A DNA stretch of 64,000 nt from Desulfocucumis palustris (GCF_002933875.1 NZ_BFAV01000179.1:1-64000); one strand, 5' to 3'; positions 1 to 9,531 are shown, counted from the stretch's first letter. The notes: generated by a model from the letters alone, not told the origin. Numbers and translations: made by a program.

Positions 1-2898
1 TACGTTAGCACTTACTGCAAGTTTGTTGGTAGTACTAATGGGTGCACCATTGTAGAAGGGATGGACACCAGCTACAGCACCAGTTAGCACGGTAATACTT
101 GCGGCACCAGTTACACCTGCAGCAGTAAGGTCAGTTACAGTTGTTGTTGCAGCACCAGCAGTTGCGGGTACTACAGTTACAGTAGCAACACCTGCAACAA
201 GGTTAATTTCAACAATGTTTTCACCATATTGCTTCCAAGTAGTACCACTCTTCATAGTAGTACCTGCAGGAGCAGTAGCTCCACCACTTAAACCGGCAGG
301 CAGAGTTATCTGAACCTTGTCAGTTGCAGTGGTTACAGCATTGTTATACTGATCTCTTGCAGTAACATTTAATGTTAATGCAGCATTAGAGGTAATCATA
401 GATACTACATTGTTAAGAGCATCCTTAAATTCTACTTTCAAGGAAGCAGGCAGAGTACCAACAACAGTAATTATAGGAGATGCTTGAGCTCCAATCGGAG
501 CAATACCGGCTTGTGCAGGTACAGCAGCATTCACCACATAGTCATCACCTACGTATGATTGAGGAGCAAAGGTTACTTTTACCTGACCTTGGGCATCAGT
601 CAGCAGTTGCAGTGGTTGCCCAACTGTAACTCCAGCTTGACCATTTAAGGTAGCCACACCAGTGTTAGCAGCACCATTATCAGTTGGATACAGGTTTACA
701 GTAACACCAGATTGTTTAACAGCATTACCATACGCGTCAATCAGTTGGAACACTACATCGCTTGCAGTTGATGCAGTTGATACGTTCAGAGCATTTTCAG
801 GAATTGCGCAAGCTATATTGGCTAATGCACCTGCGCTTTGGGTAACTGTTGCAGTTTTAGCTGGGATTGAATAGTTATTCCCAGTGCTTGGAATCACGCT
901 AACTGCTACAGTATAATCGCCTGCGTGATTGTTAGTAACAGCAACAGCACTTAAATCGTAAATGGCTAATGTTACTTTGCCAGTTGCATCCATAGGAACA
1001 GTGACATCGCCACTAGCGTTAGGTGAGCCCACAGCAGTAAGAACTCCAGCAGTTGAAATTGTACCAACAGTTAAGTAGGTAGCAGCCCTGCCAGCTTTGG
1101 TAACATTAACATTAACATTACCATTACCAACTACACCTAAACGCTGAAGATTCACAGGGGTGCCGCTAGCATCTACCACTTGAGCATCAATACTGGCTAT
1201 AGTAGTTGCAGTGTTGGCACCTTGAACCCAAGTGCTCTTCTTAACATCAAGGTTCAGATCTGTAGGTGAACCAGCCTGGGTAGCAGCAATAGTAACAGTT
1301 GCAGGTGTTAAGCCCGCACTCTCTGCAGTTACAGTAATTGTACCGGCTTGACCCTGCAGTGAGGTAATATTTACTTGTGCGGTAGTATTTATAATTGTCC
1401 CGTTACCGACAAATAAATCGGTAAAAGTTGTAGCAGATGTCCCGCCCACGACGGTCGCAGGTCCAGACACTGTAAAGGTTACTGGATAGGTACCAGCTTT
1501 CATCACTTGACCAGCTTGGTCTACTGCTACAGCAGTAACAGTTGCAGCAGTCGCTTGGTTTATAGATACAGCAGCAGGAGCAATAAGTTTTAGACCAGTT
1601 GCACTAGTAGCAACGGTAGAAATGGACTGAACATTAGAAGAAATGTTAATACCATTTACTCTTACAGGAGTAGACTGACCTTGGGCAGTTACAGAGATGG
1701 CTTTCAGATTGTCAGTTACGCCAGCAACCATAGTGGATTTAACTTCGATGGTAGCAACACCGTTGGTTACAGGAACAGTTACTGCAGCAGCAGCAACTGC
1801 TGTTAGCCCAGTAACGGGGTCAACCATTTGTGAACCTACAGGGGTTACTGGCAAGTTGGTAGTGGTATTGATGTAGTTAAAGGTCATAGCACCGCTGAAA
1901 TTTGTGATGGTATTTCCGTTAGCGTCTACAACAGCACCATTAACAGATAATTTAGATTCGCCATTAGCTTCGACTGTGGTTTTTTCAGCTGAGAGTTTGA
2001 TATTTGTTGCAGCACCAACGATAACCAATTCAAAAGTCGCGGTTTCGCTGCCTTTTTGGGCAGTTACAACTACTGTACCAGCAGCAGCTGCTACGAACTT
2101 ACCAGCTGAGTTGATAACGCCTTTTGTTTCATCGTTAATGGACCATTCAACACCATCCACTACAGTGTCGCCCTGCTTGGCAGTGAATTGAACAGTGCCA
2201 CCAACAGTAGTAGTAGTAGCATCGCTTGCAATCTGGAGAGGCTGGACAATTCCGCTAACAGTAACCTTGAAGGTATCAGTAACACTCTCTTCACCTTTAG
2301 TGGCTGTTACAGTAACATCGGTTTCGCCTTCCGCAACGCCGGTGATGATGCCTTCAGCGTCAACAGTTGCGATGGTTTCATCGGCCACAGCGTAGCTCAG
2401 AGCAGCATCTGCGGGGGTTGCAGTCACATCTGCATTAACAGTGGCGCCGACTTCGACAGTAACGTCATTAGCGGTTACCGTTACATCCCCGGGCTCTTCG
2501 CCGCCGCCTTCGCCGTTCACATCAAACTCTTCCCAGGAAGAGTACTTGGTGTTCTTGGACTTGGCATACACTTTTACTGTGTAGGTGCCGGTTTCCAGTC
2601 CTTCATCCTCAACGGACAGTTCTTCTTTATCCGTATAATACTTTTTGTCTTTAATGACGTATTTGCCGTCTTCGTCTCTAACATACCACTTATAGGATAT
2701 CGAGTCGCCTTCATTGGACTTCCACTCGGGAATGGCGATAAATACATTGGCTTGGGTATCATATTCCACTGAAACGTCGTCCAGTGAAGCCTTGGTCGCG
2801 GCATTGGCCGGGATAACCGGCAGCAGGACGGTCATGACCATTGCCAGTACCAATAAAATGCTCAGTTTTTTCATGCCAGCTGATTTTTTAGTTAGCAT
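1..2898 (-). CDS. Large secreted Ig-like (BIG_2-type) surface protein, 3' end outside window
   Basis: The reading frame is open for at least 966 codons and runs off the left edge. The ATG at 2898 has an AGGAGGT site 12 nt upstream; a second ATG at 2874 lies too far from it. Residues 9-33 form a signal peptide ending near PANA/A. About 100 residues of charged beta-type sequence follow, then a Glu/Gly linker and successive Thr/Ala/Val-rich Ig-like modules with the bacterial Ig pattern (for example VTVTA followed by GxxTVDAEGIITGVAEG). Very low Cys and regular beta repeats suggest an S-layer or adhesion role outside the cell. No SLH domain is visible in the part present, so the anchor may lie beyond the window. 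A small ribbon-helix-helix gene sits 82 bp upstream on the same strand. The family call is confident; the function is inferred. Confidence 0.85.
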   Translation of the reverse strand, partial: MLTKKSAGMKKLSILLVLAMVMTVLLPVIPANAATKASLDDVSVEYDTQANVFIAIPEWKSNEGDSISYKWYVRDEDGKYVIKDKKYYTDKEELSVEDEGLETGTYTVKVYAKSKNTKYSSWEEFDVNGEGGGEEPGDVTVTANDVTVEVGATVNADVTATPADAALSYAVADETIATVDAEGIITGVAEGETDVTVTATKGEESVTDTFKVTVSGIVQPLQIASDATTTTVGGTVQFTAKQGDTVVDGVEWSINDETKGVINSAGKFVAAAAGTVVVTAQKGSETATFELVIVGAATNIKLSAEKTTVEANGESKLSVNGAVVDANGNTITNFSGAMTFNYINTTTNLPVTPVGSQMVDPVTGLTAVAAAAVTVPVTNGVATIEVKSTMVAGVTDNLKAISVTAQGQSTPVRVNGINISSNVQSISTVATSATGLKLIAPAAVSINQATAATVTAVAVDQAGQVMKAGTYPVTFTVSGPATVVGGTSATTFTDLFVGNGTIINTTAQVNITSLQGQAGTITVTAESAGLTPATVTIAATQAGSPTDLNLDVKKSTWVQGANTATTIASIDAQVVDASGTPVNLQRLGVVGNGNVNVNVTKAGRAATYLTVGTISTAGVLTAVGSPNASGDVTVPMDATGKVTLAIYDLSAVAVTNNHAGDYTVAVSVIPSTGNNYSIPAKTATVTQSAGALANIACAIPENALNVSTASTASDVVFQLIDAYGNAVKQSGVTVNLYPTDNGAANTGVATLNGQAGVTVGQPLQLLTDAQGQVKVTFAPQSYVGDDYVVNAAVPAQAGIAPIGAQASPIITVVGTLPASLKVEFKDALNNVVSMITSNAALTLNVTARDQYNNAVTTATDKVQITLPAGLSGGATAPAGTTMKSGTTWKQYGENIVEINLVAGVATVTVVPATAGAATTTVTDLTAAGVTGAASITVLTGAVAGVHPFYNGAPISTTNKLAVSANV

Positions 2899-2979
2899 CT
2901 ACTCGCTAATACCTCCTTTTAATCGCTTGAAAAGCCATTTTCCTTCATACAAACCGGCACAGGTGATCCTATCCCATGG

Positions 2980-3210
2980 CTACAACACTTCTTCTTCCGC
3001 CTCTCCACCGCCGGAGCCGGCCATATCCTCCTCCTGCTCCTTCTTCGGCGTTAGACCGGTTTCCAGGTAGTGCTCAAGTGAAGCTATGACGATAGCCGCC
3101 TGGCTTACCCCGGTTTCGAATGATCTGCGTGCGAGTCGTTCCTTTAATTCAGGTGATATCCGTACCTGAAAGGATACGTACGCTTTAGGACGGCCATATG
3201 CATTAGCCAC
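2980..3210 (-). CDS. Small ribbon-helix-helix (CopG/Arc-like) DNA-binding protein
   Basis: This 76-residue protein starts at GTG 3210 behind GAGGTGAT. Residues 11-50 have the ribbon-helix-helix layout: a short beta strand (YVSFQVRIS), then helix A (PELKERLARRSFETG) and helix B (SQAAIVIASLEHYLE). An acidic, Gly/Glu-rich tail follows. Such proteins bind DNA as dimers and often repress their own operon or act as antitoxins. No toxin gene lies beside it. It is 82 bp upstream of the giant Ig-like gene and in the same direction, so it may regulate or be co-transcribed with it; that is inference. Confidence 0.7.
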   Translation of the reverse strand: MANAYGRPKAYVSFQVRISPELKERLARRSFETGVSQAAIVIASLEHYLETGLTPKKEQEEDMAGSGGGEAEEEVL

Positions 3211-3476
3211 CTAGATCACCTCTCACCTCCTGTGTAAATTTGGGTTACGCACAGATCACCCCCTTAAAGGAATTAATTTAAGGCTCTTGGTAACCATAAT
3301 GTGGTTGGGTTGTAGGTTGGTTGGTACCACATCAATCAACTAATATATTCAACAGTATTTTGGATTGTCCTCCAAGCTTTCCCTGCATTTTTTAAATTTT
3401 TTTGTCGATCGGACAATGCCAAAAAGCCTTTAAAATCAAGGGTTCTGTCGTTTGGTTACAAATAATTTACAAAAAA

Positions 3477-4145
3477 TTAATAATTCAGCTTCATATCTAT
3501 AAAATCTATTTTCATGTCCACGGCGTTTTCAACCTGAAAGGTGATATCGTTGGCGCCGGTGGCGTCGATTTCAAGCGGAACGGCGGGGCCGGGTCCGATC
3601 TCAATTTTCTGCGACTTCTTGCCATCTATAAATATAGTAAGGGTGGTGAGTCCTTTATTCTTACTTTCGTCGTCCAGGGCCAGGGTGCCGGTGATTTTCT
3701 TCAGGCCGCTAAAGGATGTGGTGAATTTGCACTCGGCTTTATCCTTGTTGGTGGGGATCACGTAAAATCCCTTGTTATATTCCTTTTCGTCCACCAGCAT
3801 TTTGGAGTTTTCACTTATCTTCAAACCATAGCAGGAGGGCATGAACAGGTCTTGCAGGGAAAGGCTCCTGGGCGCGTTGCCGCCGGTTATAATCACGGTG
3901 TTGTCCTCCCAGCCCACCTGCTGCTGCAGCGCCTCTGCCACGGAGCGCAGCGGCACAAATACCTTGTCGTCGTATGTAAAGGGCTCCAACTGGGATGACA
4001 GCAGCTTTCCATTAACTATTATCTTAATGCCGCTATACTCCACCGGTATGTTTTTGCTCCCGTCCGACGCCGCCGCCATGATGCCGCCGAACAGAAGAGC
4101 CCCGGCCAATATACCCGCCATAAACACCGGCAAGGTTCTTTTCAT
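3477..4145 (-). CDS. Secreted stalk-domain protein (copper amine oxidase N-terminal-like domain)
   Basis: The ATG at 4145 has GGAGGGG 8 nt upstream; an in-frame TTG at 4163 overlaps that site and is unlikely to be used. The protein is 222 residues with a signal peptide (residues 1-27). One stalk domain follows (about residues 35-88), recognisable by the sequence VFVPLRSVAEALQQQVGW and the closing NTVIITGG. The rest is a beta-rich C-terminal part resembling an NPCBM-like or hypothetical binding module; I do not recognise it firmly. It is exported and probably cell-wall associated. It is transcribed divergently from the stalk/MBL gene at 4361, with a 215 bp shared promoter region. Confidence 0.75.
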   Translation of the reverse strand: MKRTLPVFMAGILAGALLFGGIMAAASDGSKNIPVEYSGIKIIVNGKLLSSQLEPFTYDDKVFVPLRSVAEALQQQVGWEDNTVIITGGNAPRSLSLQDLFMPSCYGLKISENSKMLVDEKEYNKGFYVIPTNKDKAECKFTTSFSGLKKITGTLALDDESKNKGLTTLTIFIDGKKSQKIEIGPGPAVPLEIDATGANDITFQVENAVDMKIDFIDMKLNY

Positions 4146-4360
4146 ACAGTTTACCCCTCCCAATATTTTCTTTAATAGTCAATTGGATAAAATCTATTTT
4201 ACCTGATTTTTGGATCTTTTAAAAGAAAATATGCATTTTATTTTTATATGTGCATAAATGCCTTAAATAGGAGCGCATTTGCTCAACCCGTATTGCTACT
4301 CAACATCTCCCATGATAGTATAAATGTAGCGTTTGGATATTTTTATGGAGGTGATGGATT

Positions 4361-5758
4361 TTGTTCAGACTGCTGAGGATTTTTTTACTGGCGGCCTTGT
4401 TGCTGGCCTTGGCAGCCCCTGCCTTTGCCGGTCCCAGGGTAGTGCTGGACGGCAACCTGCTTCAGTTTGACACAGAACCTACAATTGAAAATGGAACCAC
4501 TCTGGTACCTTTGAGAAAAATATTCGAGTCCATGGGGGCGACGGTATCCTGGAACGAGGCGGAGCAAAAAATCACGGCTGCCCGGGACGCCGTAACGGTA
4601 ACACTGACCCTGGGACAAAAAGACGCTTTTGTCAACGGCGAAAAGGTCACACTGAATGCCGCTCCCAAAACGGTCAATGGAAGAACCCTTGTGCCCCTGC
4701 GTTTTATCGGCGAGGCCTTTGGCGCCTCGGTGGTGTGGGACGCCCCGCAAAACACGGTGATTATAAAGTCTCCGGTGGAGCCTGAGCCGGTGCTGGAGGA
4801 ACTGCCCCCGGACCAGGTGACGGAAGTTCACATCATTGATTCAGGCTATGCCAACGCCGTCTACCTGAAGCTTGCGGACGGGTCCAACATACTGATAGAC
4901 GCGGGGTACGACGAGGACCTGAGGGAAAGCCGCAAAATAATCAACTACCTGGAGAAAAACGGTGTGGATGAACTGGATCTGCTGGTGGTTTCCAGCCCTA
5001 CCAGCGATTACATGGGCAATGTGGACGATGTCCTGAGCAAAATAACCGCCAAAAAGATTATTGACACCGGCCAGGTGATGCCCACAAAGGATTACGAGAA
5101 GTACAAGTACATGGCCTCCACCAGAAGCACCACCTGGGAAACCGCCGACGGCCAGCGCCTGCGCTTCGGCAATGCCGCATTGGACATTCTTTCCTACAAA
5201 CGCTATGTGAGCATTACCGACAACGCCACTGTAATATGCAGGTTAACAGTGGGCAATATCCGGTTCCTCTTTACCGGAAACGCGGCACTGAAGGATCTGG
5301 AAGGGCTGTCGGATATGTCCAAGGGCAATTATGCCGATGTGCTGCTGGTGCCCGCCCACGGTGACGATGGAACACTGTCCAGTGAACTTCTTGCCAAAAT
5401 TGCTCCGAAGACAGCCGTGATAAGTGTAGGCAACAATGTGCACAGGGACCCGGGAGATAAAACCCTGGAGTTGCTCAGCGACGCGAAGGTAAAAGTATAC
5501 CGCACGGATGTGGACGGGGACATAGTGATCACCACGGACGGAAAGAATTATTCTGTGGGAACAAAAAATCAATTGGAGGAAAATAAGCAGCAAATCACAG
5601 CGCCCAGTAAATTTATAGGCGATATAGAAACGAATGTTTATCATACTCCCGGTTGCCCGCTAATCCAGAATATACCCGACGAAAGAAAAATTACTTTTAA
5701 GTACTCCTGGGACGCCAAAGAGGCCGGGTTTGAACCCTGCAAGCTGTGCAACCCCTAA
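4361..5758 (+). CDS. Secreted stalk-domain plus degenerate ComEC-like metallo-beta-lactamase-fold protein
   Basis: Start is TTG 4361 with GGAGGTGAT 5-7 nt upstream; nearby ATGs are out of frame. The protein has 465 residues: signal peptide (1-23), two tandem stalk motifs (TTLVPLRKIFESMGA and RTLVPLRFIGEAFGA), then about 270 residues matching the ComEC/Rec2 C-terminal beta-lactamase fold (VHIIDSGYANAVYLKLADG; TAVISVGNNVHRDPG). The metal-binding HxDxDH block expected after the LLVV strand reads SSPTSDYMGN, and the later HHGS-type block reads AHGDDG, so most ligands are missing. The last 50 residues contain CPLIQNI and CKLCNP, like the small Zn-binding tail seen in some ComEC-like and Ada-type proteins. 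It is probably a non-catalytic or altered exported protein. A strong terminator follows. Confidence 0.75.
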   Translation: MFRLLRIFLLAALLLALAAPAFAGPRVVLDGNLLQFDTEPTIENGTTLVPLRKIFESMGATVSWNEAEQKITAARDAVTVTLTLGQKDAFVNGEKVTLNAAPKTVNGRTLVPLRFIGEAFGASVVWDAPQNTVIIKSPVEPEPVLEELPPDQVTEVHIIDSGYANAVYLKLADGSNILIDAGYDEDLRESRKIINYLEKNGVDELDLLVVSSPTSDYMGNVDDVLSKITAKKIIDTGQVMPTKDYEKYKYMASTRSTTWETADGQRLRFGNAALDILSYKRYVSITDNATVICRLTVGNIRFLFTGNAALKDLEGLSDMSKGNYADVLLVPAHGDDGTLSSELLAKIAPKTAVISVGNNVHRDPGDKTLELLSDAKVKVYRTDVDGDIVITTDGKNYSVGTKNQLEENKQQITAPSKFIGDIETNVYHTPGCPLIQNIPDERKITFKYSWDAKEAGFEPCKLCNP

Positions 5759-5780
5759 ATTGAATGCAATGGAAAAAGGG

Positions 5781-5815
5781 AAGGGGAAGCGGTTAATAGC
5801 CGCTTCCCCTTTTTT
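5781..5815. terminator. Bidirectional rho-independent terminator
   Basis: Perfect arms AAGGGGAAGCGG and CCGCTTCCCCTT enclose a short loop, with T6 on the plus side and a T-run on the minus side. It serves the convergent genes ending at 5758 and 5829. Confidence 0.9.
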
Positions 5816-5828
5816 ATTATTTCACGGG

Positions 5829-6923
5829 TTAATCCTTTTCGATTTTTATTTTACCCATGTATTTGTCCAAAGTATCCATGGACGTGGCATATTGCGCCGA
5901 AAGCTCCGATATGCTGGCGTCTACTCCGACCAGGCTGGCCTGGGCGGATTCCAGGGCATCCTTTGTGGTCATGCCCAAATCGTACTGTAGCTGCAGCACC
6001 CGGCAGGATTCCTCCAATTGGTCCTTCTGGACCAAAAGCTGGTTGCGCTTTTCCAATAGCGTGTTAATGCTGTTGCACATATCCCGGAGCTGAAGGCGAA
6101 TGTTTTCCTCGGTGGATTCAGCCGTGAGGTTGGCTATGTCCTTATTATATTCCCCGACATCAATATACGTCTGAAATATTTTCATGGTATCAGCCAATCT
6201 GGCTGCCTCCTCCGCGGACCACAGCTCGTAGGAACCGTCGGCGGCCACCCTGGCCGTTCTTTCCACATCGTCGATGGGTTTAAATTCTACCTCAATATCA
6301 CTGGTCAGCACCGGCCTGGTTCCCTCTTCAAGACCGGTATAAGTGATTAACTGGGTATAGGCCGTATCCAGGGCGGCCTTCGCTTCCTCCAGGGAAGCCT
6401 TGTCGGAGGCCAGCTGCGCCTCGGCGGTCTTAATATCGCTATCGGTGGCCATGCCCACGGCCAACTTCGCCTTGGCCTGCTTCAGCTTCAATTCGTCCAC
6501 GCTGATAGCTTTCTCTTTGGCGGCAATGCTTTTGTTGCCGGTCAGCACGTCAAAATATGCCTTTCTGGTGTCTACAACCAGCTGCAGTTTTTCGTTTTCC
6601 AGGTTCTTCTTTGCTCTTTTCAGGCTCATATCCTGGTTGTAATAGCTCATGAACGCGGATTTCTGGGCCTGGCCGTAGTTTCTGTCCACGGGGGTGTAAT
6701 AAACGTTGGTCATGGCCTGGTCCATAAGCTCGTCCTGCAGATCAACTTCTTTTTCCAGGCTGCTCAAATATTTGCTGTTGTTAAGGGCTTTGCTGACGGC
6801 GTCTTCCAGGGACAGCTGAACGCTTGCAGTTTCCACTTCCTCTTCCCCAGCCCAGGCGGGAATCGCGGCGGCCAGCAGTAGAAGCAACGCCACAGCCAGA
6901 ACAATTAATTTATTTTGTTTCAA
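5829..6923 (-). CDS. TolC-family-like secreted coiled-coil protein
   Basis: The protein has 364 residues from TTG 6923 behind GGGGTGAT. A signal peptide covers residues 1-25 (AIPAWA/G). The mature part starts with the TolC-type phrase SLEDAVSKALNNS, followed by two long helical segments rich in Ala/Glu/Lys heptads, including LKQAKAKLAVGMATDSDIKTAEAQL, which resembles the second coiled-coil arm of outer membrane efflux proteins. The family makes outer-membrane tunnels in diderms; here the host looks monoderm, and such proteins in Peptococcaceae are of unknown use. No efflux pump gene is adjacent. It lies downstream of the surface protein 6999-9185 on the same strand but after a terminator, so it probably has its own promoter. 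Confidence 0.7.
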   Translation of the reverse strand: MKQNKLIVLAVALLLLLAAAIPAWAGEEEVETASVQLSLEDAVSKALNNSKYLSSLEKEVDLQDELMDQAMTNVYYTPVDRNYGQAQKSAFMSYYNQDMSLKRAKKNLENEKLQLVVDTRKAYFDVLTGNKSIAAKEKAISVDELKLKQAKAKLAVGMATDSDIKTAEAQLASDKASLEEAKAALDTAYTQLITYTGLEEGTRPVLTSDIEVEFKPIDDVERTARVAADGSYELWSAEEAARLADTMKIFQTYIDVGEYNKDIANLTAESTEENIRLQLRDMCNSINTLLEKRNQLLVQKDQLEESCRVLQLQYDLGMTTKDALESAQASLVGVDASISELSAQYATSMDTLDKYMGKIKIEKD

Positions 6924-6947
6924 TTCAAATCACCCCGATTTAAGGGG

Positions 6948-6985
6948 AAAAAGCCCAGTCCCAATTGGAGCTGGGCTTTTTCTTT
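6948..6985 (-). terminator. Rho-independent terminator after the 6999-9185 gene
   Basis: Arms AAAAAGCCCAG and CTGGGCTTTTT flank a 12-nt loop. On the minus strand the stem ends in a T-run just downstream of the stop at 6999. Confidence 0.88.
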
Positions 6986-6998
6986 TAAGAGTTTAACC

Positions 6999-9185
6999 TT
7001 AAAACTCGATACCAACTGCATTTGTATCTGCATTCCAGGTTACGGTACCGCCGAAAGCTTCGGCTACGTATCTGGCCGGCAGCATGGTGCGGCCGTTAAC
7101 TACTTCAGGAGCTACGTCCATGGTGGTTGTGGTTTCGCCGGCGGTAAGAGTGGTGCTGCCTACCATCATAGTCACAACTGTGTCACCCTTGGTCAGGGTT
7201 ACGGTTTGACTGGCTTCATCCCAACCAATGTTTTCATCTTTCAGACCGCATACATAGGCCAGGTAGCGAACGGGCACGTAGGTGCGGCCATTCTTGATGT
7301 ACGGAGCAACATCCATCATCTTCATTTGACCGTTCAGGTTGTAGAAGTTGTTGCCTACCAGGAACATTGCGCTGCCGTTTTCCTGATCCGGAGCCGGAGT
7401 CACTACAGTGGCGGCAGCCACGGAAGCGGCCCAGCTGGAGTTGAACATATCGGCGGCGTCGGCATCCACTATGGCGGATCCGCCAACTCTAAGGGTCAGA
7501 GGACCTTCGGGATAGCTGCGGTCCACGTTCAGTTTAATGTTGCTGAACTTAACGGCGCTGGCGTTCTTGGAAACCTTGTCGGTTTCAACCAGTACAACGT
7601 CATACATTCCGTCGCCATTGTCGTCTCTGAATTTCACCAGGTTGCTGTTGTCCAGTTTCAGGTCGCCTTCGATAACTTCAGCAGTGGGGCGGGAAGCAAA
7701 GCTTACGCCGTCCGGAGCTTTCAGCAGCAGGGTTTTGGGGCCGTCCTCGTCAATGGCTTCGGCGCCGGCTTCCTTAATAATGACGTCGCCAACGGTTTGA
7801 GCCTGAACACCGATTTTAACCTCGGTGGCATTCTCAACAGTCGCGGTTACGGGAGCCAGGGACTTGGCCACAACCAGTTCGCCTTCAACACCGGCGGAAC
7901 CGGAGAACTTCATGGTTACATCGCCAGGCTGGCTGAGGTTCAGGGCAATACGCAGTTTGTCAATGGAAAACTCGGTATCATCTTCCACATCGTCGGTAGT
8001 CTTCCATACAATCTTGTTGTCGCTTATTTCGGTGCAAGGGAAGTCACCGAGCTTCAGCTTGGAATCGTCTTCGTCAATATCTTCCCTGTCATAGATGAAC
8101 TTGGCGTTGGAGGACAGTTCGGCTACGATGTAGCGGCCGGAATTGATGCTGTCCTCGGTATTTTGTTCCACGGTGATTTCAGCCAGTTCTTTGTCATACT
8201 GACCGGCAAAGAATTCTTTAACCTTTTCGATGGAAACTTCGTTGCCGAAGTCTTCAACTTTGGCCAGCACCAGGTCCACAGAGTTCATATCCAGGTCGCC
8301 GTCGCCCTCAACTTCAACTTCGCAGTCGCCGGGTTCGGCATCGTAGGGAATGTCAACGACGGGGGTGATGTCCAGGATTCCCCTGTAGTCCAGGCCTGAT
8401 TCGCTAAAGTACAGTGTGATTTCTTCATCGTCAATATCATAGTCGTCTTCGTAAGCGCTGGCCAGTGAGCCGCCGAGAATGACGGGGCCGTCGGTGTCGT
8501 TGTCTTCATTCCATTCATAGTCGTCGGGCAGGGTGATAACGATTTCACTGCCGTCAACCATGGCGCCCTTGGCGTTTTCAGTTATGCGGATGGTACCCAG
8601 TTTAACGCCGGTGTCGCCCACTGCAACGGTTTTCTTGTTAACAACGGTGGCGGTGCACTCGGAGCCGAGCACGTTACCGATTACATACTCGCCGGAGGTG
8701 ATGGCGTTGTCCAGGGAGTCCACCCTGACTTCAACAGCGCCGGAGAAGTCGGAATCGATTTCCAGGTTGTCGAAGTCAACCTGTAATTTTTCTTTCTCTT
8801 TGTCGGCTTCAGTGGAGTATACTTCCACGGTTACCGAGGTGTCGGTGATGCTCTGGATAACGTAATCCAGGGTAGGAGAGCTGTTGCCGAAAATGGCTTC
8901 GGCGTCTTCATCATCCACTACGTCACTCGGGAATTCCACTCCGTCCACCAGGGTAATGGTGATTACGGAAGGATCGGTTTCATCTTCGGAAAAAGCGTTG
9001 GGGAAATCTTCGGATTCTTTAATGTACAGGGAACCGAAGGTTGCTTCCGATTCCTTATCGCCTACGTTTACTTCTCTGTCCACATAGTTCGAGGTAAGTC
9101 CTGCGGCAAAGCCCGCGGTGGGCAGAAGCAGAGTGCCCAGCAGGGCGAAGGTCAGCAGGAGTGCAAGAAACTTGCTTCTCTTCAC
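6999..9185 (-). CDS. Acidic secreted surface protein with C-terminal stalk domains
   Basis: The protein has 728 residues, starting at GTG 9185 with AAAGGAGG 8-10 nt upstream. The signal peptide (1-28) ends at GFAA. About 560 residues of strongly acidic, beta-type repeats follow, with recurring phrases such as SGEYVIGN and SGRYIVAEL and many Asp/Glu pairs. The last 120 residues hold two stalk motifs (RTYVPVRYLAYVCGL and RTMLPARYVAEAFGG). This layout is known in S-layer-like proteins of Peptococcaceae. A leader of about 300 nt separates it from a putative ECF-type promoter that mirrors the one in front of the sigma factor gene, so the sigma factor probably drives it. Confidence 0.78.
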   Translation of the reverse strand: MKRSKFLALLLTFALLGTLLLPTAGFAAGLTSNYVDREVNVGDKESEATFGSLYIKESEDFPNAFSEDETDPSVITITLVDGVEFPSDVVDDEDAEAIFGNSSPTLDYVIQSITDTSVTVEVYSTEADKEKEKLQVDFDNLEIDSDFSGAVEVRVDSLDNAITSGEYVIGNVLGSECTATVVNKKTVAVGDTGVKLGTIRITENAKGAMVDGSEIVITLPDDYEWNEDNDTDGPVILGGSLASAYEDDYDIDDEEITLYFSESGLDYRGILDITPVVDIPYDAEPGDCEVEVEGDGDLDMNSVDLVLAKVEDFGNEVSIEKVKEFFAGQYDKELAEITVEQNTEDSINSGRYIVAELSSNAKFIYDREDIDEDDSKLKLGDFPCTEISDNKIVWKTTDDVEDDTEFSIDKLRIALNLSQPGDVTMKFSGSAGVEGELVVAKSLAPVTATVENATEVKIGVQAQTVGDVIIKEAGAEAIDEDGPKTLLLKAPDGVSFASRPTAEVIEGDLKLDNSNLVKFRDDNGDGMYDVVLVETDKVSKNASAVKFSNIKLNVDRSYPEGPLTLRVGGSAIVDADAADMFNSSWAASVAAATVVTPAPDQENGSAMFLVGNNFYNLNGQMKMMDVAPYIKNGRTYVPVRYLAYVCGLKDENIGWDEASQTVTLTKGDTVVTMMVGSTTLTAGETTTTMDVAPEVVNGRTMLPARYVAEAFGGTVTWNADTNAVGIEF

Positions 9186-9502
9186 GATTGGTTTTTCCTC
9201 CTTTAATTATGTTTGATTTTGACTTTTTACCTGCGGATTAATCAGTTAAGCAATCAGCAGGCAGGGACGGTTAGATTCCTCTACCCGAACCTCACCTCCT
9301 TTTCAGGATCTTTTAAAGCAAAATACTTACCGCGCGTAACAATCCACCACAGGCAAGCATTCTTATGCTATTCAACACTCTTCCATGTTTTCCTCCCAAT
9401 TACCCGAAAATTTTCTAGGGGTGGAAAACCGGCCATGTTATTCAGACATCTGGCTGGTGTGGATTAGCATACTTGATATGGTGTCTTATGGTTCACATTT
9501 CT
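9186..9502 (-). other. Long 5' leader of the surface-protein gene
   Basis: About 310 nt lie between the predicted ECF-type start near 9496 and the GTG at 9185. It contains a second AGGAGGTGAG site near 9295-9303 and a GGGAGGAAAAC followed by a 4-codon frame near 9390. No known riboswitch was recognised. It could be an untranslated regulatory leader or hold a tiny leader peptide. Confidence 0.4.
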
Positions 9503-9531
9503 TTAGACACATGATGTTCGCGAAAAGTTCC
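9503..9531 (-). promoter_or_regulatory. Putative ECF-type promoter for the surface-protein gene
   Basis: On the minus strand GGAACTT (9531-9525) is followed by exactly 17 nt and then TCTAA (9507-9503), preceded by GTG. The same pattern, with the same spacing, lies upstream of the sigma gene on the other strand. GGAACTT is the classic -35 of RpoE-like sigma factors. Confidence 0.65.

Noticed and set aside
6915..8399. Long plus-strand open frame opposite the stalk-domain surface gene
   Set aside because: It is a shadow of the biased codon use of the real minus-strand gene, without ribosome site or domain.
9213..9467. Plus-strand frame in the sigma/surface-protein gap
   Set aside because: It lies in the leader of the divergent gene with no ribosome site or recognisable domain.
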